Source: Rhodococcus jostii NBRC 16295
Lineage (GTDB): Bacteria; Actinomycetota; Actinomycetes; Mycobacteriales; Mycobacteriaceae
Length of the DNA: 64,000 nt
Assembly (NCBI RefSeq): GCF_001894825.1
Contig: NZ_BCWY01000007.1
Location: 152,988 to 216,987 of the forward strand
Direction of reading: 5' to 3'
Both the position numbers and the translations under genes were made by a program. The notes below the pieces were generated by a model. The model was not told where the DNA came from and did no database searches. It saw nothing but the letters and a program-made list of their open reading frames with translations. Positions within the stretch are counted from its first letter, which is position 1, and every line of letters starts with the position of its first letter. Shown here one piece after another: positions 16,244-24,303 of this stretch.

Positions 16244-17335
16244 ATGACGTTCCCCCCGCCCACATCAACCGTCACTCGCAAGAAGTGGCCCTGGATCACC
16301 GGCGGCATCGTCGTAGCCGTGGCCGTGTTCTCCTTCCTCAGCCCGACCCAGGACGACCAATCGGCCCAGGCCACAGCGGTATCCGCGTCCGCGACGCCCG
16401 CGGTCGCCGCGTCGACGACTGCACGTGCCGCGTCGAGTTCCTCGACACCGGCGCCGATTTCGTCTGCGCTCGCACTCTCCCCGGTCGAACCCGCGGTCGG
16501 CGGCGCCGACGCGACCGCCGCGCTCCAGCAGCTCGCAGGCCTCGAGATCAAGGGGCGCGCGCCGAAGACCGGCTACGACCGGGATCTCTTCGGCCAGGCC
16601 TGGACCGACGACGTCACGGTCGAGGGCGGTCACAACGGATGCGATACGCGCAACGACATCCTCGGACGCGATCTCGACCAGATCGTGTTCAAGCCGGGAA
16701 CCGGAAACTGCGCGGTGCAGACCGGAACGCTGAGCGACCCGTACACCGGAACCACCATCTCCTTCGTCCGCGGCGAGGGCACGTCGAACGCCGTGCAGAT
16801 CGATCACGTCGTCGCGCTGTCCGATGCCTGGCAGAAGGGCGCCCAGCAGCTCGACACCGCGACCCGGGTGAACTTCGCGAACGACCCGCGGAACCTCAAG
16901 GCCGTCGACGGACCCGCCAACCAGCAGAAATCGGACGGCGACGCCGCCACCTGGCTGCCCCCGAACAAGAGCTACCGGTGCACCTACGTGGCCGATCAGG
17001 TGGAGGTGAAGGCCGCGTACAGGCTGTGGGTCACCCAGGCCGAGCACGACGCGATCGCCCGGGTACTGCAGGACTGCGGGGCCGCAGCGCCCGCCGCGGC
17101 GCCTGCTCCGACGACCACCACGGTGCCGGAAGCGGTACCTGCGCCGGCACCCGTTCCCGCTCCGGCACCGGCGCCCGCACCCGTCCCGTTCGTCGACACG
17201 GCACCGCCGAGCGACGTCTACTACAAGAACTGCTCCGCGGCGAAGGCGGCCGGTGCGGCGCCGGTCCGGATCGGCGAGCCGGGCTACGGGACACATCTGG
17301 ATCGCGACGGCGACGGTGTCGGCTGTGAGAGCTGA
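16244..17335 (+). CDS. Secreted HNH nuclease (DUF1524-like) with excalibur domain
   Basis: The 363-residue protein has one N-terminal membrane helix or signal anchor (WPWITGGIVVAVAVFSFLS, 15-33) and an Ser/Ala/Thr linker. An HNH/DUF1524 nuclease domain (about 95-270) has QIDHVVALSDAWQKGA and NDPRNLKAVDGPANQQKSD, which carry the His and Asn positions. After an Ala/Pro-rich spacer comes an excalibur calcium-binding domain (YYKNCSAAKAAG and DRDGDGVGCE) at the C-terminus. It is probably an extracellular, calcium-linked nuclease. A shorter paralogue without the excalibur domain lies at 24304-25065. Confidence 0.88.
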   Translation: MTFPPPTSTVTRKKWPWITGGIVVAVAVFSFLSPTQDDQSAQATAVSASATPAVAASTTARAASSSSTPAPISSALALSPVEPAVGGADATAALQQLAGLEIKGRAPKTGYDRDLFGQAWTDDVTVEGGHNGCDTRNDILGRDLDQIVFKPGTGNCAVQTGTLSDPYTGTTISFVRGEGTSNAVQIDHVVALSDAWQKGAQQLDTATRVNFANDPRNLKAVDGPANQQKSDGDAATWLPPNKSYRCTYVADQVEVKAAYRLWVTQAEHDAIARVLQDCGAAAPAAAPAPTTTTVPEAVPAPAPVPAPAPAPAPVPFVDTAPPSDVYYKNCSAAKAAGAAPVRIGEPGYGTHLDRDGDGVGCES

Positions 17336-17366
17336 TCCGGGCCTGCCGAGACACGCACCGCCGCCG

Positions 17367-17378
17367 CAGGTTAACCTG
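17367..17378. promoter_or_regulatory. 12-bp palindrome upstream of the LuxR-type regulator
   Basis: CAGGTTAACCTG is a perfect palindrome 63 nt before the ATG of the small HTH gene at 17442. Position and symmetry fit a dimeric operator, perhaps for autoregulation. There is no second copy in the intergenic region, so this rests on symmetry alone. Confidence 0.3.
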
Positions 17379-17441
17379 AACTGCCTGCAGGGACGTCGGG
17401 TACCTGTAGCTCTCTGTACATGTCAGAAAGATGGAAACGGC

Positions 17442-17747
17442 ATGACCACTGCACCCGACGCACTCGGGCACCCCCCTCATACGGGCCATACGGGCGAACC
17501 GCCCGTCACCCGCATCTATCCGAAGCCGGCGTTGTCGGCTCGCGAAGTCGAGGTTCTGCGGCACTGGTTGCGCGGCGACTCCAAGCTCGCCGTCGCCGCC
17601 GACCTCCACATCGCCCTCGGAACGGTCAATACCCACCTGACCCGGATCCGTGAGAAGTACGCGCTGGTCGGGCGCGACGCGTCCACTAAGACGGCACTGC
17701 TCGTGCGGGCGCTTCAGGACGGGATCATCACCATCGCCGAATTGTGA
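17442..17747 (+). CDS. Small LuxR-type helix-turn-helix regulator
   Basis: This 101-residue protein is little more than a LuxR/GerE DNA-binding domain: LSAREVEVLRHWLRGDSKLAVAADLHIALGTVNTHLTRIREKY spans about 32-74. A short proline-containing N-terminus precedes it and there is no receiver or ligand domain. Such stand-alone effector domains occur in actinobacteria. The start is the first ATG in frame after the nuclease gene; the Shine-Dalgarno is weak (GGAAACGG). It is convergent with the FMN enzyme gene, whose stop is only 3 nt away. Target genes are unknown. Confidence 0.8.
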   Translation: MTTAPDALGHPPHTGHTGEPPVTRIYPKPALSAREVEVLRHWLRGDSKLAVAADLHIALGTVNTHLTRIREKYALVGRDASTKTALLVRALQDGIITIAEL

Positions 17748-17750
17748 CGC

Positions 17751-19037
17751 CTACGCCCGGCGCAACGCGTCGCGGTCGATCTCGGCCACAGACGTCAGGC
17801 CGCTCAGCCCCATCGTGAGGTCGAACTCGGCGATCACGTTGGCCGTCGCGTCCCGCGCGCCGGCCTGACCCGCGAGGGCCAGACCGTACAGGTGGGGCCG
17901 GCCGAGCGTCACCGCGTCCGCACCGAGCGCGAGGGCCTTGAAGACGTCTGCTCCCGTGCGGATTCCGCTGTCGAGGAGCAGCGTCAGCCGGCCATCGACG
18001 ACGGGCGCGATGTCGACGAGCGCGTCCAGCGAGGACACGCTGCCGTCCACCTGCCGCCCACCGTGATTCGACACGACGATGCCGTCGACCCCGGCATCGA
18101 GTGCGCGCCGGGCGTCGTCGGGGTGCAGCACGCCCTTCAGGAGGATCGGGAGCGACGTCCGGCCGCGGAGGGTCTCGATGTCGGCCCAACTCAACGACGG
18201 CCGGGAATAGATGTCGAGGAACGTCTCCACGGCGGCCCGCGGCTCCGGCGACCGCAGGTTGTCGAGGAAGCGGCCCGGGAAGCGCCGGGTCATCGACACC
18301 AGCGACCGGATCGCGCCGAGCGTCACCTCGACGTCCGGCTTCTTCGCCGCGGCTTTGATCCGGTCGTGCACGATTCTGCGGAACACCGGGTCGGATGTGT
18401 ACTGCGCGATCCCCTGCCCCTGCGCGAAGGGCAGCGAGCCGAGGTTGAGGTCTTCCGGCCGCCAGCCGAGCATGGTCGTGTCGAGGGTGACGACGACGGC
18501 GTCCGCCCGAATCTTCTCCGCGCGCTGGAGCAGACTGTCGACGAGATCGTCGTCCGTGCTCCAGTACAGCTGGAACCACCGGGGTGCGTCGCCCATCGCC
18601 GCCGCGCTCTCCTCCATCGGGGCGCAACCCTGGTTGGAGAAGATGTACGGCACACCCAGTTCGGCGGCGGCCGCGGCGATGGCCACATCGGCCTCCGGCC
18701 GGGCCAGTTCAGCGGCGCCGACGGGGGCGAGCAGCACCGGCGCCGGAATCCGGCGCCCGAACAGTTCCACCCCGATGTCGCGTTTCGAGACGTCGCGCAG
18801 CACCCGGGGAACGATCTGCCACTTGTCGAACGCGTCGCGGTTGGCCTGCATTGTGCGACCCAGTCCGGCGCCGCCGTGAACGTAGGCCCATCCCTTCGCG
18901 CTCATCTTCTTCCGCGCACGCCGCTCGAGGGTGTCGAAGTCGGCGGGAACGGTGGGCGTGCGCCCGAGGACGCCGTCGCGGTAGATCAGATTCTGGCGGG
19001 CCCTGCCCGGGCTGTCCTGGTTCTCGCTCGCAGACAT
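17751..19037 (-). CDS. FMN-dependent alpha-hydroxy acid oxidase/dehydrogenase family
   Basis: The 428-residue TIM-barrel flavoenzyme belongs to the lactate oxidase/dehydrogenase, glycolate oxidase and lactate 2-monooxygenase family. Active-site and FMN signatures are SNHGGRQVDGSVSSLDAL near residues 320-338, with the catalytic His, and LLDSGIRTGADVFKALALGADAVTLGRP near 350-377. The N-terminal YVHGGAG segment corresponds to the family substrate loop. Length and N-terminus are nearest to lactate 2-monooxygenase-like proteins, but the substrate cannot be fixed. The ATG at 19037 is used; a start at 19124 adds 29 residues of doubtful sequence. Confidence 0.88.
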   Translation of the reverse strand: MSASENQDSPGRARQNLIYRDGVLGRTPTVPADFDTLERRARKKMSAKGWAYVHGGAGLGRTMQANRDAFDKWQIVPRVLRDVSKRDIGVELFGRRIPAPVLLAPVGAAELARPEADVAIAAAAAELGVPYIFSNQGCAPMEESAAAMGDAPRWFQLYWSTDDDLVDSLLQRAEKIRADAVVVTLDTTMLGWRPEDLNLGSLPFAQGQGIAQYTSDPVFRRIVHDRIKAAAKKPDVEVTLGAIRSLVSMTRRFPGRFLDNLRSPEPRAAVETFLDIYSRPSLSWADIETLRGRTSLPILLKGVLHPDDARRALDAGVDGIVVSNHGGRQVDGSVSSLDALVDIAPVVDGRLTLLLDSGIRTGADVFKALALGADAVTLGRPHLYGLALAGQAGARDATANVIAEFDLTMGLSGLTSVAEIDRDALRRA

Positions 19038-19144
19038 GGGCAGAGTCTTCCACAGCGCACCACGGACCGAGGTCAGGTCGAGGGGACGCGTAGGTTTGTG
19101 ACCGGCACCACACCGTTCACTCACAGACGTCCTAGGAGACCGCG

Positions 19145-19918
19145 ATGCCCGACCGTCCGTCCCTCACCGGCGCTCCCTGCTGGATCGATCTCACCAGTTC
19201 CGACCCCCAACAGGTCATTCCGTTCTACACCGGGCTGTTCGGGTGGAACTCCGACACTAACGAGGATCCGCAGTACGGCGGCTACTCCATCTTCAGCAGG
19301 AACGGCAAACCCATCGCGGGCCTCGGCCCCCAACAGCCGGGAAACCCGTACGGCAACGTGTGGACCACCTACATCGCCTCCGAGGACGCCGAAGCCACCG
19401 CGGCGAAGGCCGCCGAGGCGGGCGGCCAGGTGATGATGCCCGCGATGACCGTCGGTGACCAGGGCACGATGGCCATTCTCGGTGATCCCGCCGGCGCCGT
19501 CATCGGCGTGTGGCAGGCCGATCAGCACGGCGGCTTCGGCCTGGTCGACGAACCCGGCGCGCCCGTCTGGCACGAAACGCTGTCGCGCAACTACACGGCG
19601 GCGCTCCCCTTCTACGCGGACGTCTTCGGCTGGACCTACCAGACCCTCGGCGACACAGACGAATTCCGCTACTCCCAGGCCAACCTCGGCGATCGCACCG
19701 TCGCCGGCATCATGGACGCCGACTCGTTCCTGCCCGAGGGCGTCCCCTCGTTCTGGCAGTTCTACATCGGCGTCGACGACACCGACGTGGCGGTCGCGAA
19801 GGTGACCGAACTGGGCGGCAGCGTCCGGCGCGAACCGGAGGACACGCCGTTCGGGCGACTCGCGTCCGTCGCCGACCCCCTCGGCGCCACCTTCCAGATC
19901 ACCACGCTGCAGTCCTGA
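19145..19918 (+). CDS. Two-domain VOC protein similar to mycobacterial CFP30B
   Basis: The 257-residue protein contains two glyoxalase/VOC units. The first runs from PCWIDLTSSDPQQVIPFYTG to ILGDPAGAVIGVWQ. The second runs from PVWHETLSRNYTAALPFYADVFGW to VADPLGATFQITTL. This tandem form and length match the 27-kDa antigen CFP30B (Rv0577) of M. tuberculosis, linked to methylglyoxal tolerance; that comparison is from memory. AGGAG lies 8 nt before the ATG. It is divergent from the FMN enzyme gene, with a 107-nt gap, so the two may share control. Confidence 0.85.
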   Translation: MPDRPSLTGAPCWIDLTSSDPQQVIPFYTGLFGWNSDTNEDPQYGGYSIFSRNGKPIAGLGPQQPGNPYGNVWTTYIASEDAEATAAKAAEAGGQVMMPAMTVGDQGTMAILGDPAGAVIGVWQADQHGGFGLVDEPGAPVWHETLSRNYTAALPFYADVFGWTYQTLGDTDEFRYSQANLGDRTVAGIMDADSFLPEGVPSFWQFYIGVDDTDVAVAKVTELGGSVRREPEDTPFGRLASVADPLGATFQITTLQS

Positions 19919-19952
19919 CCGGTGACGGTGGCGGGGCCCGTCCGCGCCGCCG

Positions 19953-20882
19953 TCACACCGGGCCGAACGGTGCCTGTGCCTCCTTGGCGTCCCAGATGTC
20001 CAGGAGCGAGCGGAGGATCTCCTCCGACATCCCCAGACCGCCGAGATGGCTTTCCCCGTGCATCGTGTGGAACTCGGCGTCCGGGAGCAGCGCAACCATG
20101 TGCTGCCCGTGCCGGAGCGGGATGATGTGGTCGCAGTCGCCGTGCCACCACCGCACCGGGGTCTTCACCGAATTGACCCGGAATCCCCAGTCCCGCGCGA
20201 ACAGAACGAGATCCGCGAACGGGGCACTGAGCTGTTTGCGGCCGCCGTTGAGCAGATCGTCGAGGAACATCGCCTTGAACTCCGGCCGCGCGAGCAACCG
20301 GCGGTCGCCCTCCGGGGACATCCGTCCGTACAGGTCGATGATCGGTGACGCGAACGGCCTCGCCAGCCTGATGACGGAACTCGCCGCCAACCCGACCGGG
20401 ACGCCGCCCGCCGACAGCACCGGGGCCGCCAGCACCGCGAGATCCATCAATCCGCTGCGGATGGCGTCGGGCCCCTGCGTCGGCGCTACACCACCGAGGA
20501 TGCCGGTCGCGACCACGCGGTCGGGCATCGCGTGCGCCGCCGCCAGCGTGTACGGGCCGCCACCGGACAGTCCGACGACGGCCATCTGATCGATGCCCAG
20601 TGTGTCGGCGACCGTGCGCAGGTCCTCGGCGAAGTCGATCACCGCGCCGTACCGGTGCGGCGTCGACGAGCCGACGCCCGGCCGGTCGATCCCGATCAGC
20701 CGGACGTGCTCACGCTCGGCGAACGCGCGGGCCTCCATCGGCACCTGCCGGCGCGCGCCGGGCGTGCCGTGCAGCCAGAACACCGCCCTGCCCTGAGCCG
20801 AACCGAACTCCGCGAAGCCGAGCCGACGCCCCTCGCCTACCGCGACCGTGCCCTCCAACTGCGGGCGTGCGATATCCACCAT
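19953..20882 (-). CDS. Alpha/beta hydrolase
   Basis: The 309-residue alpha/beta-hydrolase has the oxyanion-hole segment FWLHGTPGARRQVP near residue 34 and the nucleophile elbow VVGLSGGGPYTLA near 100-112. The acid may be in WWHGDCDHIIPLRHG near 245-259, and the catalytic His in HGESHLGGLG near 275. The substrate is unknown. The ATG at 20882 (MVDIARPQLEG) is preferred; one ten codons upstream is also possible. It follows the TetR gene on the same strand by 49 nt and may be co-transcribed with it. Confidence 0.85.
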   Translation of the reverse strand: MVDIARPQLEGTVAVGEGRRLGFAEFGSAQGRAVFWLHGTPGARRQVPMEARAFAEREHVRLIGIDRPGVGSSTPHRYGAVIDFAEDLRTVADTLGIDQMAVVGLSGGGPYTLAAAHAMPDRVVATGILGGVAPTQGPDAIRSGLMDLAVLAAPVLSAGGVPVGLAASSVIRLARPFASPIIDLYGRMSPEGDRRLLARPEFKAMFLDDLLNGGRKQLSAPFADLVLFARDWGFRVNSVKTPVRWWHGDCDHIIPLRHGQHMVALLPDAEFHTMHGESHLGGLGMSEEILRSLLDIWDAKEAQAPFGPV

Positions 20883-20931
20883 GCCCACAGCTTCGCACGT
20901 GACCCCCGTCACGTTTTCGCCCGGGACCCGA

Positions 20932-21549
20932 TCAGCGGTGTGCGGTGGAGGTGAACTGGTAGGTGGCGGCGTCGACGATCTGGTCGGGCGACACCTCGAT
21001 CTCGCCGTTCAGCCACGCCGTCATGAGTTCCGCGAGCCCGCCCACGAACAGCAGCGCGGTGATCTCGTCCTGTGGCGACGACCACGCCCGGTCGCCGTAG
21101 AGTTCCTTCGATTCCTCGGCGACCAGCAGGGCGAACGCCCGCAGCAACTCGCGTCTTCGCGTCCGCAGCGGTTCGGCGCCGGCCGACTCGATGATCGACA
21201 CCCTGCCCTTCCGCGGGTCGGCGGTCAGGATGTCGACGAAGGTCGCGATCGCCGCCCGCGCCCGCACCTCCGGGTCGCCGGTCACGGTCTGCAGGGTGAC
21301 CCGCGCGGCCTCCCCGATCTCCGCGGCGATGCCCTCGATCACCTGCACCAGCAGGTCGTCCCGGCTGCGGAAGCTCTCGTAGAAATAGCGTTCCGTGAGT
21401 TTCGCCTCGGCGCAGATCGCGGTCATGGTCGCCTTTTCGCCGCCGACGGTGCCGAACACCTCGAGCCCCGCCTCGAGCAACCGCGCGCGACGCTCCGCGG
21501 CCCGCTGCTCGGAACTTCGCCCGCGGTACTGCCGCGCCGGCTGACTCAT
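20932..21549 (-). CDS. TetR family regulator next to a P450
   Basis: The 205-residue TetR-type repressor has an N-terminal helix-turn-helix region, EVFGTVGGEKATMTAICAEAKLTERYFYESFRSRDDLL, at about residues 31-68. A C-terminal ligand domain has no recognised sequence motif. It is divergent from a cytochrome P450 across an 87-nt gap holding a 7-4-7 inverted repeat, the likely operator. It probably controls the P450 and perhaps the downstream alpha/beta hydrolase. The effector would be expected to be a hydrophobic P450 substrate. Confidence 0.9.
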   Translation of the reverse strand: MSQPARQYRGRSSEQRAAERRARLLEAGLEVFGTVGGEKATMTAICAEAKLTERYFYESFRSRDDLLVQVIEGIAAEIGEAARVTLQTVTGDPEVRARAAIATFVDILTADPRKGRVSIIESAGAEPLRTRRRELLRAFALLVAEESKELYGDRAWSSPQDEITALLFVGGLAELMTAWLNGEIEVSPDQIVDAATYQFTSTAHR

Positions 21550-21596
21550 GACTCGATATTGACAGACCCGTAGGTGTGACGCACACTACACACATC

Positions 21597-21614
21597 TGAC
21601 AGGCTGCCCTGTCA
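21597..21614. promoter_or_regulatory. Inverted repeat in the TetR/P450 divergent promoter
   Basis: TGACAGG-CTGC-CCTGTCA is a perfect 7-bp inverted repeat with a 4-nt centre, 22 nt upstream of the P450 start codon. It is a good TetR operator candidate. A TTGACA at 21559-21564 faces the P450, but the matching -10 (CACACT at 21582-21587) is weak. Confidence 0.45.
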
Positions 21615-21636
21615 CATACGCCGACGAGGAGGGCCG

Positions 21637-22995
21637 ATGCCCAGAGTTCTCGCTGCTCCCCCACCGGAAAGTGCCCTTCAACCCATCTCGGGCAATGCCG
21701 GATTGCCCGTCATCGGACACTCGCTGGACTACTTCCGCGACCCGATGGGACTGCTGCAGAGCCGCTGGGACCGCTTCGGCCCGATGTCGTGGCTGAGCAT
21801 GGCCGGCCAGAGGTGGGTCACCGTGCTCGGACCGGACGGCTGCCAGGAAGTGCTGCAGAACAAGGACCGCGCATTCGTCAACAGCGACGGGTGGAGCGTG
21901 CTGATCGGACCGTTCTTCCACCGCGGGCTCATGCTGCTCGACGGCGACGAACACCTCGCCCACCGGCGAATCATGCAGCAGGCGTTCACCCGCGACCGGT
22001 TGTCCCGCTACACCGAGGCGCTCCACCCCGCGGTCGAGAAGGGACTCGACGCGTGGCGGCCCGCCCTGGGTTTCGCCGCGTATCCCACGCTGAAGGAACT
22101 CACGCTGGATCTCGCCACAAGCATCTTCATGGGCGGCGCCGAGGGGGCGACGCACCAGGAGATGACCGAGATCAACAGGGCCTTCATCGACTGCGTGCAG
22201 GCCGCCACCTCGGTGGTGCGGTACCCGTTGCCCGGAACCCGATGGAAACGCGGCATCGACGGACGCGCACGCCTCGAGGATTTCTTCCGCCGCTACCTGC
22301 CCGCCCGCCGCGCGGGTGCCGGCGACGACCTGTTCTCCGCGCTGTGCCACATCGAATCCGAAGAGGGACAGCGGTTCAGCGACGACGACGTCGTCAACCA
22401 CATGATCTTCCTGCTGATGGCCGCTCACGACACGTCCACGATCACCCTGTCGACGATGATGCAGTATCTCGGCCAGCACCCCGAATGGCAGGAGCGCTGC
22501 CGGCGTCAGTCCGCGGCACTGGGCACGACCACCCCGACCTACGACCAACTCGACGAACTCACCGACCTGGACCTCGTGATGAAGGAGTGCATGCGCCTCG
22601 TCCCGCCGGTCCCGGTGGTCGCCCGCCGGGCGGTGAAGGACACCGAGGTGCTCGGCCGCTACATCCCGCGGGGAACGTACATGTCCGTGGTCGTGCACTT
22701 CACCCACCACATGCCCGAGTACTGGCCCGAACCGGAGAAGTTCGACCCCGAGCGGTTCGCACCCGAACGCCGCGAGGACAAGGTGCACCGATATGCGTGG
22801 GAGCCGTTCGGCGGCGGCGTGCACAAATGCCTGGGAATGCATTTCGCCGGCGCCGAGATCAAGACGGTCATGCACCACCTGCTGCAGCGATTCGACTGGC
22901 AGGTGAGCCCCGACTACGTCGCCCCGCTCAACTACACCTCGCTGCCGTTCCCCTCCGACGGCCAACCGGTGGATCTGTATCACCGCGTCGGCTGA
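21637..22995 (+). CDS. Cytochrome P450
   Basis: The 452-residue soluble P450 has helix I AAHDTST at 262-268 (oxygen activation), the ExxR pair in MKECMRLVPP near 310, and the heme loop FGGGVHKCLG with the axial Cys at 398. The presence of both PERFAPERRED and YAWEPFGGG, and the length, resemble sterol/fatty-acid-type bacterial P450s (CYP51-like region of the family) more than short class I enzymes, but no CYP family is assigned. A strong GAGGAGGG precedes the ATG. No ferredoxin gene is adjacent. The divergent TetR probably controls it. Confidence 0.92.
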   Translation: MPRVLAAPPPESALQPISGNAGLPVIGHSLDYFRDPMGLLQSRWDRFGPMSWLSMAGQRWVTVLGPDGCQEVLQNKDRAFVNSDGWSVLIGPFFHRGLMLLDGDEHLAHRRIMQQAFTRDRLSRYTEALHPAVEKGLDAWRPALGFAAYPTLKELTLDLATSIFMGGAEGATHQEMTEINRAFIDCVQAATSVVRYPLPGTRWKRGIDGRARLEDFFRRYLPARRAGAGDDLFSALCHIESEEGQRFSDDDVVNHMIFLLMAAHDTSTITLSTMMQYLGQHPEWQERCRRQSAALGTTTPTYDQLDELTDLDLVMKECMRLVPPVPVVARRAVKDTEVLGRYIPRGTYMSVVVHFTHHMPEYWPEPEKFDPERFAPERREDKVHRYAWEPFGGGVHKCLGMHFAGAEIKTVMHHLLQRFDWQVSPDYVAPLNYTSLPFPSDGQPVDLYHRVG

Positions 22996-23066
22996 GCCGA
23001 CTCACGGTGGTGCGGTCTGAGCCGACTCAGCATGGTGCGGGCCGAGCCGATCCCGCATAGTGGAGG
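22992..23066 (+). repeat. Three 25-bp tandem repeats before the phosphatase-family gene
   Basis: The gap between the P450 and the next gene is made of three head-to-tail 25-bp units at 22992-23016, 23017-23041 and 23042-23066. The first two share CTGAGCCGACTCA and a GGTGCGG ending; the third is degenerate, starting CCGAGCCGAT. The first unit begins inside the P450 stop region. The third unit supplies GGAGG just before the next start codon. Confidence 0.6.
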
Positions 23067-23068
23067 TC

Positions 23069-24229
23069 ATGACCGTTTCGGCGCCCCCGCTCGACGTGTA
23101 CTCGCAGCCCACGCTGTCCGCCCTGATGCCGTCCGTTCTCGCTTCGCTGGGGGTCGCCGGCGAACCCAACCGGTTGCACCTGCCGGACAGCAGGCACACC
23201 GTGGTGCTCCTGATCGACGGCCTCGGCTGGACTCTGCTGCGACGCCACCGCGAACACGCGCCGTTCCTCGACAGCCTGGCCGGCCGGCCGATCCGGGCGG
23301 GGTTCCCCACCACGACGGCCACCAGCATCGCGTCGTTCGGCACGGGGCTGCCGTCGGGCAGCCACGGCATCACCGGCTACCAGTCATACGTTCGTGAGGT
23401 TCGCGGCACGCTCAACTGGCTGTCGTGGCGCGCCGGACACAAGGGCGACGAACTCACCCGGTTGGTCCCCGAGGTCGCGCAGCCCGCACCGACGGTGTTC
23501 GAACGTGCCGCGGCAGACGGCATCACGTGCACGACCGTGGTGCCCGCGAAGTTCGACGGGTCCGGGCTCACCCGCGCGGTCCTCCGCGGCGGCACGTTCC
23601 GAGGCATACACGCGTACGGTGACCTCATCGCGCACGTCGTCACGGCGTCCCGGTCCGGCGAACGAACCCTCACGTACTGCTACCTCAGCGAAATCGACAC
23701 GCTCGGACACATTTACGGACCGGGATCCGAATCTTGGCTGCATCAGCTCACCGTCGTCGACCGGCTCGTCGAGAAACTCGTCGCCGGCCTCGAGGCCGCA
23801 GGTCCGGGCATCACACTCCACGTCACCGCCGACCACGGCATGGTCACCGTGGACGACGCGGACAAGATCGACTTCGACGACACTGCGGCGCTGTCGGACG
23901 ACGTGATGGCACTCGCGGGCGAACCCCGCTGCAGGCACGTCCACACCCGAGCCGGAGCCGCGCACGACGTCGCCGACCGGTGGAGGAGCGAACTGGGACA
24001 CCGCATGTGGATCGGCACGCGGGACGAGGCCGTCACCGCAGGACTGTTCGGACCGGCCGTGCGGTCCGAGGTGCAGGGCCGCATCGGGGACGTCGTCGCC
24101 ATCGCGCAGGGCGGTGTCGCGGTGGTCCGGCGGAAGGCGGAGTCGAGGCTGTCCGCACTCCCCGGCCAGCACGGCGCCCTCACCGACGACGAGTTGCTGA
24201 TTCCTCTGCTCCACACCGCCACCGCGTAA
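23069..24229 (+). CDS. Alkaline-phosphatase-superfamily phosphodiesterase/pyrophosphatase
   Basis: The 386-residue protein belongs to the type I phosphodiesterase/nucleotide pyrophosphatase group. Metal and nucleophile sites are visible: VVLLIDGLGW (first Asp) near residue 50, FPTTTATSIASFGTGLPSGSHGITGY with the Thr nucleophile near 83, DTLGHIYGP near 210 and TADHGMV near 250. There is no signal peptide, so it probably acts in the cytoplasm on a nucleotide or phosphodiester. The ATG at 23069 is used; a GTG at 23060 is in frame. GGAGG lies only 2 nt before this ATG. CATAGT 7 nt before the start could instead be a leaderless -10. Confidence 0.88.
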   Translation: MTVSAPPLDVYSQPTLSALMPSVLASLGVAGEPNRLHLPDSRHTVVLLIDGLGWTLLRRHREHAPFLDSLAGRPIRAGFPTTTATSIASFGTGLPSGSHGITGYQSYVREVRGTLNWLSWRAGHKGDELTRLVPEVAQPAPTVFERAAADGITCTTVVPAKFDGSGLTRAVLRGGTFRGIHAYGDLIAHVVTASRSGERTLTYCYLSEIDTLGHIYGPGSESWLHQLTVVDRLVEKLVAGLEAAGPGITLHVTADHGMVTVDDADKIDFDDTAALSDDVMALAGEPRCRHVHTRAGAAHDVADRWRSELGHRMWIGTRDEAVTAGLFGPAVRSEVQGRIGDVVAIAQGGVAVVRRKAESRLSALPGQHGALTDDELLIPLLHTATA

Positions 24230-24303
24230 TCCCGGGCCGCTCACCGGCCCTCGGTGCCACTCCTGATAGAAATGACGAACAGCGTTGATTTCAGGAGAGA
24301 TTC

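Noticed and set aside
24234..24250. Hairpin GGGCCG-CTCAC-CGGCCC after the phosphatase-family gene as a terminator
   Set aside because: Only a 6-bp stem without a T-run; such short GC stems are frequent by chance at this base composition.
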